NCBI RefSeq assembly: GCF_900094945.1
Contig: NZ_FMAQ01000014.1
Coordinates: 1,771 to 51,065, forward strand
Direction of reading: 5' to 3'
Source: Gilliamella bombicola
Lineage (GTDB): Bacteria; Pseudomonadota; Gammaproteobacteria; Enterobacterales; Orbaceae
DNA length: 49,295 nt
Part shown: positions 37,069-45,265 of the stretch, piece by piece
How the letters are laid out: each line of letters begins with the position of its first letter
Numbering within the stretch: the stretch's first letter is position 1
Notes under the pieces: model-generated
The model's database searches: none
What the model was told of the DNA's origin: nothing
What the model saw: the letters and a program-made list of their open reading frames with translations, nothing else
Translations under genes and position numbers: made by a program

Positions 37069-37545
37069 ATGGGAAATGAATCTAATGACCAAATGTTTTT
37101 TGAGGATTTGATTCTTTTAGATAAAGACTTTCAAAATACAAATCAATTTTTCGATTTTACTTTTCCTATTTTAAAAAGTGGTGGTTATGTGAATCATTCC
37201 TTTTTAGATGCAATTAAACAAAGAGAGTCTTCATTTCCTACCGCGTTACCAACGGAGCCTTTTGTGGTTGCGATGCCGCATACTGATGTAGAACATGTTA
37301 TTAGACCATTTATCTTTTTTACTCGAGCCAAAGGAACCATTCCATGGTGTGAAATGGCGAATAATGACAATGTATTAAAGGCTAACTTTGTTTTTTTGTT
37401 AGGGTTTAACCAAAAGGATGGGCATATTGATTTATTGCAAAAATTGATGTCTTGCTTTGTGAATTCGCATTTTTTAGGAGCGCTATATCACGCAAAAAAC
37501 GAACATGAGATTTTTACACTATTGACATCCAATATCAATTTATAG
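37069..37545 (+). CDS. PTS IIA component, galactitol-type cluster
   Basis: A 158-residue phosphocarrier of the PTS IIA-2 (fructose/mannitol) fold. The phosphorylated residue is His71 in VVAMPHTDVEHV, and IPWCEMANNDNVLKANFVFLL corresponds to the core strand region. I chose the ATG at 37069, which has GGAGGA six bases upstream, rather than the ATG at 37054 that lies within that site. It is the first gene of a IIA-IIB-IIC operon, 8 bp before IIB. It is similar to GatA proteins, but the substrate is not decided by the sequence. Confidence 0.88.
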   Translation: MGNESNDQMFFEDLILLDKDFQNTNQFFDFTFPILKSGGYVNHSFLDAIKQRESSFPTALPTEPFVVAMPHTDVEHVIRPFIFFTRAKGTIPWCEMANNDNVLKANFVFLLGFNQKDGHIDLLQKLMSCFVNSHFLGALYHAKNEHEIFTLLTSNINL

Positions 37546-37553
37546 GAGGAATT

Positions 37554-37832
37554 ATGAAAAAAGTTATTGTTGCATGTGGCAGCGGAGTGGCTACATCACA
37601 AACGGTCGCCAGCAAGGTTACTCGTTTATTAAAAGAACGGAATCTTGATGAGATAAAAGTAGAAGTTGTTGATCTTAAATCTGTCGATACCCACATTAAA
37701 AATAGTGCTGCTTATATAGCGATAACTAAAATTGAAAAACAGTACCCTATTCCTGTCATCAATGGTATTGCATTTTTAACAGGGATGAATATGGAAGCGG
37801 AGCTACAAAAAATTATTGATGCCTGTAAATAG
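37554..37832 (+). CDS. PTS IIB component, GatB-like
   Basis: A 92-residue IIB protein. The phosphocysteine is Cys8 in KKVIVACGSGVATSQTVA, the typical P-loop of galactitol-type IIB proteins. Later strands include YIAITKIEKQYPIPVINGIAF-type sequence. An excellent AGGAGG lies before the start. It is co-transcribed with IIA (8 bp upstream) and IIC (10 bp downstream). Confidence 0.92.
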   Translation: MKKVIVACGSGVATSQTVASKVTRLLKERNLDEIKVEVVDLKSVDTHIKNSAAYIAITKIEKQYPIPVINGIAFLTGMNMEAELQKIIDACK

Positions 37833-37842
37833 GAGTACAAAT

Positions 37843-39228
37843 ATGGACTTTCTAGGAACAATTATAAATTATATTTTGAATTTAGGTGCGCCAGTTTTTG
37901 TACCATTCATTATGCTAATTGCGGGTTTAATTGTACGCATGAAATTTAAAGATGGTGCTTCGGCCGCCATTACGCTAGGTGTTGCATTTGTTGGTATGAG
38001 CATGTTGATTGGCTTTATGGTTGGTGCCATTGGTTCAGCTGCGCAAACTATGATGGAACGAACAGGGATTGAGTTGAGTATTATTGATGGCGGTTGGACT
38101 ACTATGGCAAACGTATCTTGGGCTTGGCCATATGCTTTTCTTATGTTTCCTTTGCAAGTGGGTGTCAATATTTTAATGTTGGTATTAAAAAAGACTGATA
38201 CCTTTAACGCAGATTTATGGAATGTGTGGGGGAAAATTTTTACAGCATTTATTGTTGTTGCCGTCGCTACCCCAATTTTAGGTGCTGTTGTAGCTTTGGT
38301 CTTGGCCTTTATTATTGCTACTTTGCAGATCATATTAGAGCTTAATTCCGGAGATATTAATCAACATCGAATTGAAAAACTAACGGGTATTCCGGGCGTA
38401 ACATGTACTCATAGAATGTTATTTTTCAGTGCGATTTATTATCCTTTTGATCTTCTTCTTCGCAAAATACCTATTTTAAATAAACCAATGGACGCAGCAA
38501 CATTACGTTCCAAAATTGGTATATTTGCTGAAAATCATGTGATTGGTTTCTTATTAGGTGTAATTTTCGGGATTATTGCTGGTTATGATGTTGCCGCTAT
38601 CTTAATGCTAGGTGTGCAAGCCGCTACTGCGCTTATGTTATTCCCAATGATCTCTAAGTTATTTATGCAGGCATTATCGCCAATTTCTGAAGCAATTAGT
38701 GATTATATGAATAAACGATTTGCTGGGCGTAAATTATTTGTGGGTTTGGACTGGCCATTTATGGGTGGTTCAAGTGAGATTTGGTTTACAGTAATTGTTG
38801 CTATTCCTTTTACCTTAATTTGGGCTGTTATTTTACCTGGCAACAAACTTCTCCCTTTTGCTGGCATCATCAATCTGGCACTTATTGTTCCTGCATATAT
38901 TTTAACTAAAGGAAACACATTAAGAATGGTCATTTTAGCCATTATTGGAGTGCCATTCTTTTTATTTGTTGGAACTCAATTTGCACCGATTATTACCGAT
39001 TTAGGATTAACAACTAAAGCTATTGATATTCCAGCTAATCAGTTAATTTCAAATAGTTCTATCGATGCTCCTATTTTTACTTATGCATTTTCATTTATTT
39101 GGCAATGTTTGCAAGGATATTTTGTTCCATTGTTTTTTACTATTTATTGGTGTGTGGGATATTTCTTTTATGCCCGTGAACTGCGTAAAGAGGCTATGCA
39201 GGATATAGCAGAAAAAAATAATGAATAA
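37843..39228 (+). CDS. PTS IIC component, GatC-like
   Basis: Membrane component of 461 residues with about a dozen hydrophobic segments. The galactitol-IIC family is recognised from LNLGAPVFVPFIMLIAGLI, MTGAIG-type glycine-rich helices, and MANVSWAWPYAFLMFPLQ. Further blocks are GLDWPFMGGSSEIW and the terminal QCLQGYFVPLFFTIYWCVGYFF. The ATG at 37843 follows AGGAG; the longer frame from 37816 overlaps IIB and is not used. No galactitol-1-phosphate dehydrogenase or GatY/Z aldolase is nearby. The cluster instead holds a FucA-like aldolase and dhaKL, so the substrate is probably not galactitol. Confidence 0.9.
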   Translation: MDFLGTIINYILNLGAPVFVPFIMLIAGLIVRMKFKDGASAAITLGVAFVGMSMLIGFMVGAIGSAAQTMMERTGIELSIIDGGWTTMANVSWAWPYAFLMFPLQVGVNILMLVLKKTDTFNADLWNVWGKIFTAFIVVAVATPILGAVVALVLAFIIATLQIILELNSGDINQHRIEKLTGIPGVTCTHRMLFFSAIYYPFDLLLRKIPILNKPMDAATLRSKIGIFAENHVIGFLLGVIFGIIAGYDVAAILMLGVQAATALMLFPMISKLFMQALSPISEAISDYMNKRFAGRKLFVGLDWPFMGGSSEIWFTVIVAIPFTLIWAVILPGNKLLPFAGIINLALIVPAYILTKGNTLRMVILAIIGVPFFLFVGTQFAPIITDLGLTTKAIDIPANQLISNSSIDAPIFTYAFSFIWQCLQGYFVPLFFTIYWCVGYFFYARELRKEAMQDIAEKNNE

Positions 39229-39269
39229 ATGAGATCTAAAGTATTCGTTGAGCATATTTTGCAGTAAAT

Positions 39270-39295
39270 CTGGTGGTAATGTTATTTACCATCAG
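39270..39295 (+). promoter_or_regulatory. Hairpin between PTS IIC and its regulator
   Basis: A 10-bp inverted repeat (CTGGTGGTAA with TTACCATCAG, one G-T pair) lies in the 93-bp gap before the regulator gene. With no T-run it could be an operator for the regulator, or an attenuating structure that lowers regulator expression relative to the PTS genes. Confidence 0.45.
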
Positions 39296-39321
39296 ACAAC
39301 GAACAATAAGGTAATTATTAT

Positions 39322-41385
39322 ATGGTTGTCGATAAGCGGATTCATGCTGTTTTAAAAGCATTAATTCATAATCCAAATATGAGTGGTGTAGAGCTTCAAT
39401 CTGAATTTGGGTTAACCCGTAAACAGCTTAGTTATACCATTAAGAAAATTAATGACTTTCTTGAATCATCTAATCTTGAATTAATTAAACGATTTAAAAC
39501 TGGTAAGTTTAGTGTTCCCAAATTAGTGATCGAAACATTTAGAGATGAGCCGGTATCGCTTGCTATTGGACGTTATATCTATTCTGAAGATGAACGAGTT
39601 CATTTGCTACTCTTTTTTCTATTAATTAGAACAGAAAAGGTGTCGTTAATACATCTTTCTTCGTCCCTTACCGTCAGTCAAAACACCGTTATCAATGATA
39701 TCAAAAAAGTACAAGCAATGATTGTTCAATATCATTTACAAATAAACTATGACCGTGAAAATGGTTATCGTATTATCGGTGAGGAAATCGACAAACGTTA
39801 TTTGTTGTTAAAATTAATTCGTCGAATTATTAGTATGCCAATAGCTGATAAGGTTTTTAGAGAAAATGAAATTATAACCCAAGGGCGTTTAGAACAAGTA
39901 GGGCAGGTTTTTTGTGAAATAGAAAAAAAATTAAAAATTGTTTTTACTGATGAGCAGTTGCAAGAGCTGACTTACTTTATTTGTTTTATGTTACAGCGCA
40001 TAGAAACCGATAAAAAAATTGAGTTTTTGCCAGAGAATTATACTGAAGCTGCAAATAGTCGTGATTTTCAATTATTGAAAAAGCTCATTGAAAGATTTGG
40101 TATCACTGATTTTAATGAGCAAATCTTTTTAATGGTATTAGTACAAAGCTCTAATATACAAACTCTATCAGATAAATATTTTCATTTAGATGCGGCGCTA
40201 TTAGAAAGCGTCGTTGAGGTTATTGCTAATTTTGAACAGATTAGTTGCATCACATTTAAAGATAAGAGTGAACTAATTGAACGTATTTATCAGCATTGGA
40301 AACCTGCTTATTATCGTATTCGATATCATATTTCTAATATCAACAGTGTATATGACATTGTATTGCAAGAATTTGGTCATTTACATGAAATGGTACGAAA
40401 AGCGATTTCTCCTTTTGAAAAAATATTGCATTGTAATATGCCAGATGAAGAAGTTGCTTTTATTACTGTACTATTGGGCGGTTGGTTAACTCGAGAAGGT
40501 CTGATTAATCGAATTAAAACAAAGAAGATCGCTATTTTTGTTTGTGAAAATAGTGCAACTGTCTCAACTTATCTTTACCTGACTTTACAAGTATTGCTTC
40601 CAGAATTACATTTTTCTGATGCCATGTCTAAACGTGAGTTTGAAAAATATCATCATTATTACGATATTGTTTTTTCTACCTCACATTTATCTACCGATAA
40701 GTTGTTATTTATTGTTAATCCTTCACTGAATAATTTTCATAAAAATGCTTTTCGTAATCAAGTGATTGGCACTTTACAAGGTATTGATCCTAGTATTATT
40801 CAAGTTGATGAGCTTATGGTAATTATTGAAAAATATAGCAATATCAAAGATCCAAAAGCACTCCAAAGGGAGTTAACTGCATACCTTTATAATGATGAAA
40901 TGAATGATAACCCCATACTAATAACACAACAGGAAATTCCTTCATTAGCCGATTTAATGCAAAAAGAACATATTCATATTATCGAACAGGTTGAAATAAC
41001 ATGGCAAGATGCACTGGCATTAGCCGCACAACCACTGTTAAACAACCAATCCATAGAAAGTTGTTATCTTGAAAGAATGGTTAACAAAATCCAACTTGAA
41101 CAACCTTATATTATGCTGGTCGATGGGTTAATTATTGCCCATGCTGGTATTGATGACGGTGTAAATAAAGTCGCTATGTCTTTACTTAAACTATCTGAAA
41201 GAATCACTATTTGTGGTTATATGCAAGCTGATTTAATTGTTGTTTTAGCAACAAATAATCCACAAAAACACCTTAAAGCACTTGCCCAATTAAATGAATT
41301 ACTAGAATTTCACGAAGGCGCAACTCGCATACGAAATGCCAAAAATAGCAATGAAATTTGGGAATTGTTTGCCAATTATCAATGA
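39322..41385 (+). CDS. PRD-containing PTS-controlled transcriptional activator (MtlR/LicR-like)
   Basis: A 687-residue modular regulator. The order is: N-terminal helix-turn-helix domains (about residues 5-140, including LIHLSSSLTVSQNTVINDIKK), two PTS-regulation domains (about 190-400), a GatB-type IIB-like domain (KKIAIFVCENSATVSTYL, with a Cys in the phosphate-loop position), and a C-terminal IIA-like domain with a His in GLIIAHAGIDDGVNK. Such proteins are phosphorylated by HPr and by the cognate IIB, and they activate the neighbouring PTS genes when sugar is being taken up. The sequence around the IIA histidine is AHAG rather than the usual PHA. The gene lies downstream of the IIC gene in the same orientation, and a class II aldolase follows 27 bp later. 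Confidence 0.9.
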   Translation: MVVDKRIHAVLKALIHNPNMSGVELQSEFGLTRKQLSYTIKKINDFLESSNLELIKRFKTGKFSVPKLVIETFRDEPVSLAIGRYIYSEDERVHLLLFFLLIRTEKVSLIHLSSSLTVSQNTVINDIKKVQAMIVQYHLQINYDRENGYRIIGEEIDKRYLLLKLIRRIISMPIADKVFRENEIITQGRLEQVGQVFCEIEKKLKIVFTDEQLQELTYFICFMLQRIETDKKIEFLPENYTEAANSRDFQLLKKLIERFGITDFNEQIFLMVLVQSSNIQTLSDKYFHLDAALLESVVEVIANFEQISCITFKDKSELIERIYQHWKPAYYRIRYHISNINSVYDIVLQEFGHLHEMVRKAISPFEKILHCNMPDEEVAFITVLLGGWLTREGLINRIKTKKIAIFVCENSATVSTYLYLTLQVLLPELHFSDAMSKREFEKYHHYYDIVFSTSHLSTDKLLFIVNPSLNNFHKNAFRNQVIGTLQGIDPSIIQVDELMVIIEKYSNIKDPKALQRELTAYLYNDEMNDNPILITQQEIPSLADLMQKEHIHIIEQVEITWQDALALAAQPLLNNQSIESCYLERMVNKIQLEQPYIMLVDGLIIAHAGIDDGVNKVAMSLLKLSERITICGYMQADLIVVLATNNPQKHLKALAQLNELLEFHEGATRIRNAKNSNEIWELFANYQ

Positions 41386-41412
41386 ATATCTTATCAAAAT
41401 AGGAGCTATAAA

Positions 41413-42075
41413 ATGCTAGAGATACAAAAACAATATGTGGTCGATATGGCTAAAAAATCGAGTGAGTGGGGGCTTTGTAAACATAAAGCAGGTAATTCTA
41501 GCGTTCGTGATAAAGAGTCAGGATATGTTCTTGTCACGCCAACAACAATTGATAAAAAGTTGTTAACAATTCGGGATATTGTTGTGATGGATCTTGATGC
41601 TAACGTTATTGAAGCCGATTCAGGATTGAGACCAACCAGTGAGTGTTTAATGCATCTTGAGATTTATAAAGCTCGTCCAGATGTTTTTGCTATTTCACAC
41701 ACGCATTCTATTTTTGCAACATCATTTGCTGTATTAGCAAAACCTATTCCAGCCGTTGTTTATGAGTGTGCAATTCTTAATTTAAAAGATGGTGTGATCC
41801 CTGTTGCACCCTATGGGCGACCGGGTACACCAGACCTTTCAAATAGCGTTATAGAACCCATAAAACGAGCTGATGCCATTTTAATGGAAAAGCATGGTGC
41901 TATTGCCGTAGACAAAGATCCTTATGAAGCTGTATTAAAAGCTGCATATATTGAAGAAATGGCTGAAATATACTATCACGCTTTACTGATTAATGGCGGT
42001 AAAGATCCAGGTGGATTTCCGCCAGAGGAGTTACAGCGTTGGGCCTATCCTTCACAAATTAAATTTAAAAAATAA
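41413..42075 (+). CDS. Class II aldolase/adducin family protein, FucA-like
   Basis: A zinc-dependent sugar-phosphate aldolase of 220 residues. Zinc ligands by alignment with L-fuculose-1-phosphate aldolase are H96 and H98 (SHTHSIF) and H161 (MEKHGAI). E78 (TSECLMHLEIY) occupies the position of the catalytic Glu; ribulose-phosphate 4-epimerases of the same fold have Asp there, so an aldolase is favoured. GNSSVRD is the phosphate-binding turn. AGGAG precedes the start. It follows the PTS regulator and would cleave a ketose-1-phosphate to dihydroxyacetone phosphate and an aldehyde. The substrate is unidentified. Confidence 0.87.
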   Translation: MLEIQKQYVVDMAKKSSEWGLCKHKAGNSSVRDKESGYVLVTPTTIDKKLLTIRDIVVMDLDANVIEADSGLRPTSECLMHLEIYKARPDVFAISHTHSIFATSFAVLAKPIPAVVYECAILNLKDGVIPVAPYGRPGTPDLSNSVIEPIKRADAILMEKHGAIAVDKDPYEAVLKAAYIEEMAEIYYHALLINGGKDPGGFPPEELQRWAYPSQIKFKK

Positions 42076-42220
42076 TTTTTAGTTTATTTATTTTAGTCAA
42101 CTGATAGAAAAATAGTGAATCAGTAAAAATTCTATTTTAAAAATTAGATGTTATTTGAATATTTAGACATTTTATCAATAATACTTAGAATATTCTTTTA
42201 TCGATATTGCGATGAGGATG

Positions 42221-42256
42221 TCCGCCGATGATATCGGCGGATTTATTGTTTTATTG
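42221..42256 (+). terminator. Terminator after the class II aldolase gene
   Basis: TCCGCCGAT and ATCGGCGGA form a perfect 9-bp stem with a GAT loop, followed by TTTATTGTTTTATT. It lies about 145 bp after the aldolase stop and 10 bp from the convergent dhaL stop. Confidence 0.85.
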
Positions 42257-42880
42257 GGTTTGGATATATTCATTCATATATTTTAAGATATACGCCATTG
42301 AAGCCGCTCCCGGATCCATGTGACCAATTGCGCGTTCGCCTAAATTTTTAGTTCGTCCAAATACAGCGATCATCTGTTTCGTTTTTTCTGCGCCTTCCAT
42401 AGCAGATTGTGCTATTTTAGGGAGTGCATCGATTAACTTCGAAGATGTTAATTGACTTGCGGTTGTTGCACTAGCGGCTAAGGCATCAACCATAGTCTTA
42501 TCCCCTGGTTTGGCTTTTCCGCGTTGATAGACTGCCTGCCAACCTTCGTTAAGGAGTTTTGATAATACATCAGAATCAAACTCTGTTACGCCTGTAATAC
42601 TTTTTCCGCCCGCTCTAAATAAAGTACCAAAAATAGCGCCAGAAGCTCCGCCCATACTTATCATTAATTTTGTACCAATTTGCGTAAAAAAATCACCTAT
42701 ATTAGTTGGTTGAAATTTTTCGTCTTGTAGTAGCACCATGATAGCTGTAAATCCACGTTTCATACCGATGCCATGATCACCGTCGCCCACTAATTGATCT
42801 AAAGCGGTTAATGTTGGTTCACTTTCGATCATTTTTTGGGCGGTAAATAACATCATTTTACGAACTTGTAATAAATTCAT
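42251..42880 (-). CDS. dhaL: Dihydroxyacetone kinase, ADP/ATP-binding subunit DhaL
   Basis: Nucleotide-binding subunit of 209 residues. The metal-binding aspartates are in LDQLVGDGDHGIGMKRGF. GGASGAIFGTLFRAGGKS and a TMVDAL segment follow, and the end HMDPGAASMAYIL is typical. In PTS-dependent kinases DhaL keeps bound ADP and is recharged by DhaM; in ATP-dependent enzymes it exchanges nucleotide. No dhaM is in this window. It starts one base after the dhaK stop with GGAGAAAA upstream, so the two are tightly coupled. Confidence 0.93.
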   Translation of the reverse strand: MNLLQVRKMMLFTAQKMIESEPTLTALDQLVGDGDHGIGMKRGFTAIMVLLQDEKFQPTNIGDFFTQIGTKLMISMGGASGAIFGTLFRAGGKSITGVTEFDSDVLSKLLNEGWQAVYQRGKAKPGDKTMVDALAASATTASQLTSSKLIDALPKIAQSAMEGAEKTKQMIAVFGRTKNLGERAIGHMDPGAASMAYILKYMNEYIQTQ

Positions 42881-42881
42881 T

Positions 42882-43886
42882 CTATTTTCTCCATCCTAGT
42901 GTTTGGCAAGGTAAATCATAAAGATGTTGTAATTCTTTATCTAATTTCATTAAGCTAATTGAAAAACCAGACATTTCAAGGGAGGTACAAAAATGGCCAA
43001 CAACGACATCGTGGCTGATTATGCCGCGTGTATCCAGTTCAATACCGACTTTACGTGTTACGATGAACAGTTCGGCGTTACTCAGTGCGCCTAAATTATT
43101 AATTAATACACACACGCGGTCGCCTTTTTTAAACGGTAAATCATCACACAGGCTGTCTACCATCTCTTTAACAACTTCATCAGATGATGTTATAGCTTGT
43201 CGACGCAACCCAGCTTCACCATGAATACCAATACCAATTTCAATTTCGTTATCATCTAATTCAAAATTGAAATGATTTGATTGAGGTAATGCACATCCAT
43301 CTAGGGCGACACCGATGGTACGAATGTTGTTGTTTGCTTTTGATACTACTTGGTAGAGATTTTCAAGATTGTATTTTTCAAATTGTGCGGCAGCCCCCGC
43401 AATTTTGTATAAAAACATAATACCAGCAACGCCACGGCGATCAGAAATCTTAGATAATGGTGCCGAAGCAATATCGTCAGTTGCTCGAATCGTTTTGATG
43501 ACAATGTTTTCTTCCCCTAATATTTCTGCTGCAATATCAAAATTCATGCCGTCACCAGAATAGTTGCCAAACAAAAATAGTACGCCTTTTCCTTTTTCTA
43601 TAGCTTTGGTTACTTCAATAATTTGATCTGGAGATGGCGATGTGAAAACTTCGCCAATTGCACAGCCATCAATGCCGCCTTTACCAATGAATCCTGCAAA
43701 GGTTGGTTCGTGACCACTACCACCACCTGAGACAATAACTACTTGATCGCTGGCAATATGGTTACCATAAACGGCACAATGTTCAGAAATTGCAGTCAAT
43801 CTCCCCTGATAGGCATAGATTAACCCTTGCATGACTTCTTGTCTGACATTATTGGGATCATTAAGTAGTTTTTTAGGTTTGCGCAT
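42882..43886 (-). CDS. dhaK: Dihydroxyacetone kinase, substrate-binding subunit DhaK
   Basis: Binds dihydroxyacetone covalently and presents it for phosphorylation. The 334 residues include VSGGGSGHEPTFAGF with His59, NYSGDGMNFD with Asp113, and IGIHGEAGL with His222, corresponding to E. coli His56, Asp109 and His218. The first gene of a dhaK-dhaL operon, it faces the PTS/aldolase cluster convergently. DhaK paralogues have been shown in other bacteria to act on erythrulose and other ketoses, so the substrate may not be dihydroxyacetone. It is divergent from tcdA across 283 bp of AT-rich DNA in which I see no further gene. Confidence 0.94.
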   Translation of the reverse strand: MRKPKKLLNDPNNVRQEVMQGLIYAYQGRLTAISEHCAVYGNHIASDQVVIVSGGGSGHEPTFAGFIGKGGIDGCAIGEVFTSPSPDQIIEVTKAIEKGKGVLFLFGNYSGDGMNFDIAAEILGEENIVIKTIRATDDIASAPLSKISDRRGVAGIMFLYKIAGAAAQFEKYNLENLYQVVSKANNNIRTIGVALDGCALPQSNHFNFELDDNEIEIGIGIHGEAGLRRQAITSSDEVVKEMVDSLCDDLPFKKGDRVCVLINNLGALSNAELFIVTRKVGIELDTRGIISHDVVVGHFCTSLEMSGFSISLMKLDKELQHLYDLPCQTLGWRK

Positions 43887-44169
43887 TCTTTATTTCCTCT
43901 TTAATTATAGTTAACAACGTTTTATTGTAGGGAAAATTAATAACTCAAACGAATACAATTAATGACAAATAATATCCTACTTATTGCGCATCATCGGGAT
44001 GATTTAGTTGATTTTTATGAGAGCTAGAAATTTATTGTTTTATTCTTGAAAAGGTATAGTAACACTAATACTTATTAATAACTTGTTTATAAAATAATAT
44101 TGCAGTTATAATTTGTAAAAATTTTCAGGAGAGTAGGTGTTTGGCTGTAAGCAGCATCAATCATAATCG

Positions 44170-44964
44170 ATGAATACAGAATCTTATCTTCAACGTTTTA
44201 GTGGTATTGCAAGACTTTATGGTCAGTCGGCTTTGCAACGCTTTTCACAAGCGCATATTTGTGTAATTGGTGTTGGGGGTGTCGGCTCTTGGGTTGCAGA
44301 GTCACTGGCGCGTAGTGGTATTGGTCAAATTACTTTAATTGATATGGATGATGTGTGCGTGACAAATACTAATCGTCAAATTCATGCTTTAAAATCTAAT
44401 ATAGGTAAAGCTAAAACCTCAGTGATGGCAGAACGTATTTTACAAATTAATCCTGAATGTGTAGTGAATGAAATTGATGATTTCATTAATATTGATAACG
44501 TCAGTGAATATTTAGGAACAAAGCAATCACCACGGTATAACTATATTATCGATGCAATTGATAGTGTACATGATAAAGCGGCAGTACTTGCATATTGTAA
44601 GCGACAAAAATTAAAAGTAATTACCATTGGCGGGGCTGGTGGGCAAAAAGATCCAACACAAATTAAAATTGCTGATTTAGCAAAAACCATTCAAGATCCA
44701 TTAGCGGCCAAATTACGTGAGAGGCTAAAGCATCATTATAAATTGAACAAAGATAGTAAAGGTAAATATGCCATTCCTTGTGTATTTTCGACGGAACAAT
44801 TAACGTATCCAGCTAAAAATGGGCAAATATGCTTTACAAAAAGTGATGCAGAGGGACCTAAAAAAATGGACTGTGAGTCGGGGTTTGGAGCTATTACAAC
44901 AGTTACAGCTACCTTTGGCTTTGTGGCTGTTAGTTATGTGTTAAATAAATTGTGTAACATATAA
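44170..44964 (+). CDS. tcdA: tRNA threonylcarbamoyladenosine dehydratase TcdA
   Basis: ATP-dependent enzyme of the ThiF/E1 superfamily that cyclises t6A37 of ANN-decoding tRNAs to ct6A. The 264 residues have the nucleotide-binding ICVIGVGGVGSWVAESLARSG, DMDDVCVTNTNRQIHAL, and the YVIDAID-like strand (YNYIIDAIDSVHDK). GGAGGQKDPTQIKIADLAKT and a C-terminal CVFSTEQLTYP and SGFGAITTVTATFG follow. It matches E. coli TcdA (CsdL) end to end. There is no clear Shine-Dalgarno directly before this ATG; a GGAGAG lies about 45 bases upstream, but no in-frame start fits it. The partner genes csdA/csdE are not present here. Confidence 0.95.
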   Translation: MNTESYLQRFSGIARLYGQSALQRFSQAHICVIGVGGVGSWVAESLARSGIGQITLIDMDDVCVTNTNRQIHALKSNIGKAKTSVMAERILQINPECVVNEIDDFINIDNVSEYLGTKQSPRYNYIIDAIDSVHDKAAVLAYCKRQKLKVITIGGAGGQKDPTQIKIADLAKTIQDPLAAKLRERLKHHYKLNKDSKGKYAIPCVFSTEQLTYPAKNGQICFTKSDAEGPKKMDCESGFGAITTVTATFGFVAVSYVLNKLCNI

Positions 44965-45265
44965 ATTTTTAGAGCTAATCACTTTTTTCTTCATCATAAA
45001 TCGAATTAAAGATAACTATTTATTACAAGTAGCTGCTCTTTCGTTTACTGTTTAATAGCTTCTCTTCTTTTTCAGTAGCTCAAAGTATAAATAAATTAGT
45101 TACTTTTATTAACATGCTTTTTTTTATTCAATATATTATTGTATAAAGTAAAAATCTGATTTACGATAACGTCAATTTCGTTTTGTTATTATGCTTAAGC
45201 ATTAAATAGTTTCATGGAAGACGCCAAACGATCCCGATTTATTTTTTAATTTCAAGGAGAAATCT
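44965..45265 (+). promoter_or_regulatory. adhE upstream region with a 12-bp palindrome
   Basis: About 300 bp without a gene, AT-rich. The clearest element is a perfect palindrome ATGCTTAAGCAT (45191-45202) about 65 bp before the adhE start, a candidate operator. The ribosome-binding site AAGGAGA is near the right end. I see no clear FNR- or Rex-type site. Confidence 0.4.

Noticed and set aside
43961..44026. 21-codon frame between dhaK and tcdA
   Set aside because: Too short, no ribosome-binding site, and no sign of conservation can be judged.
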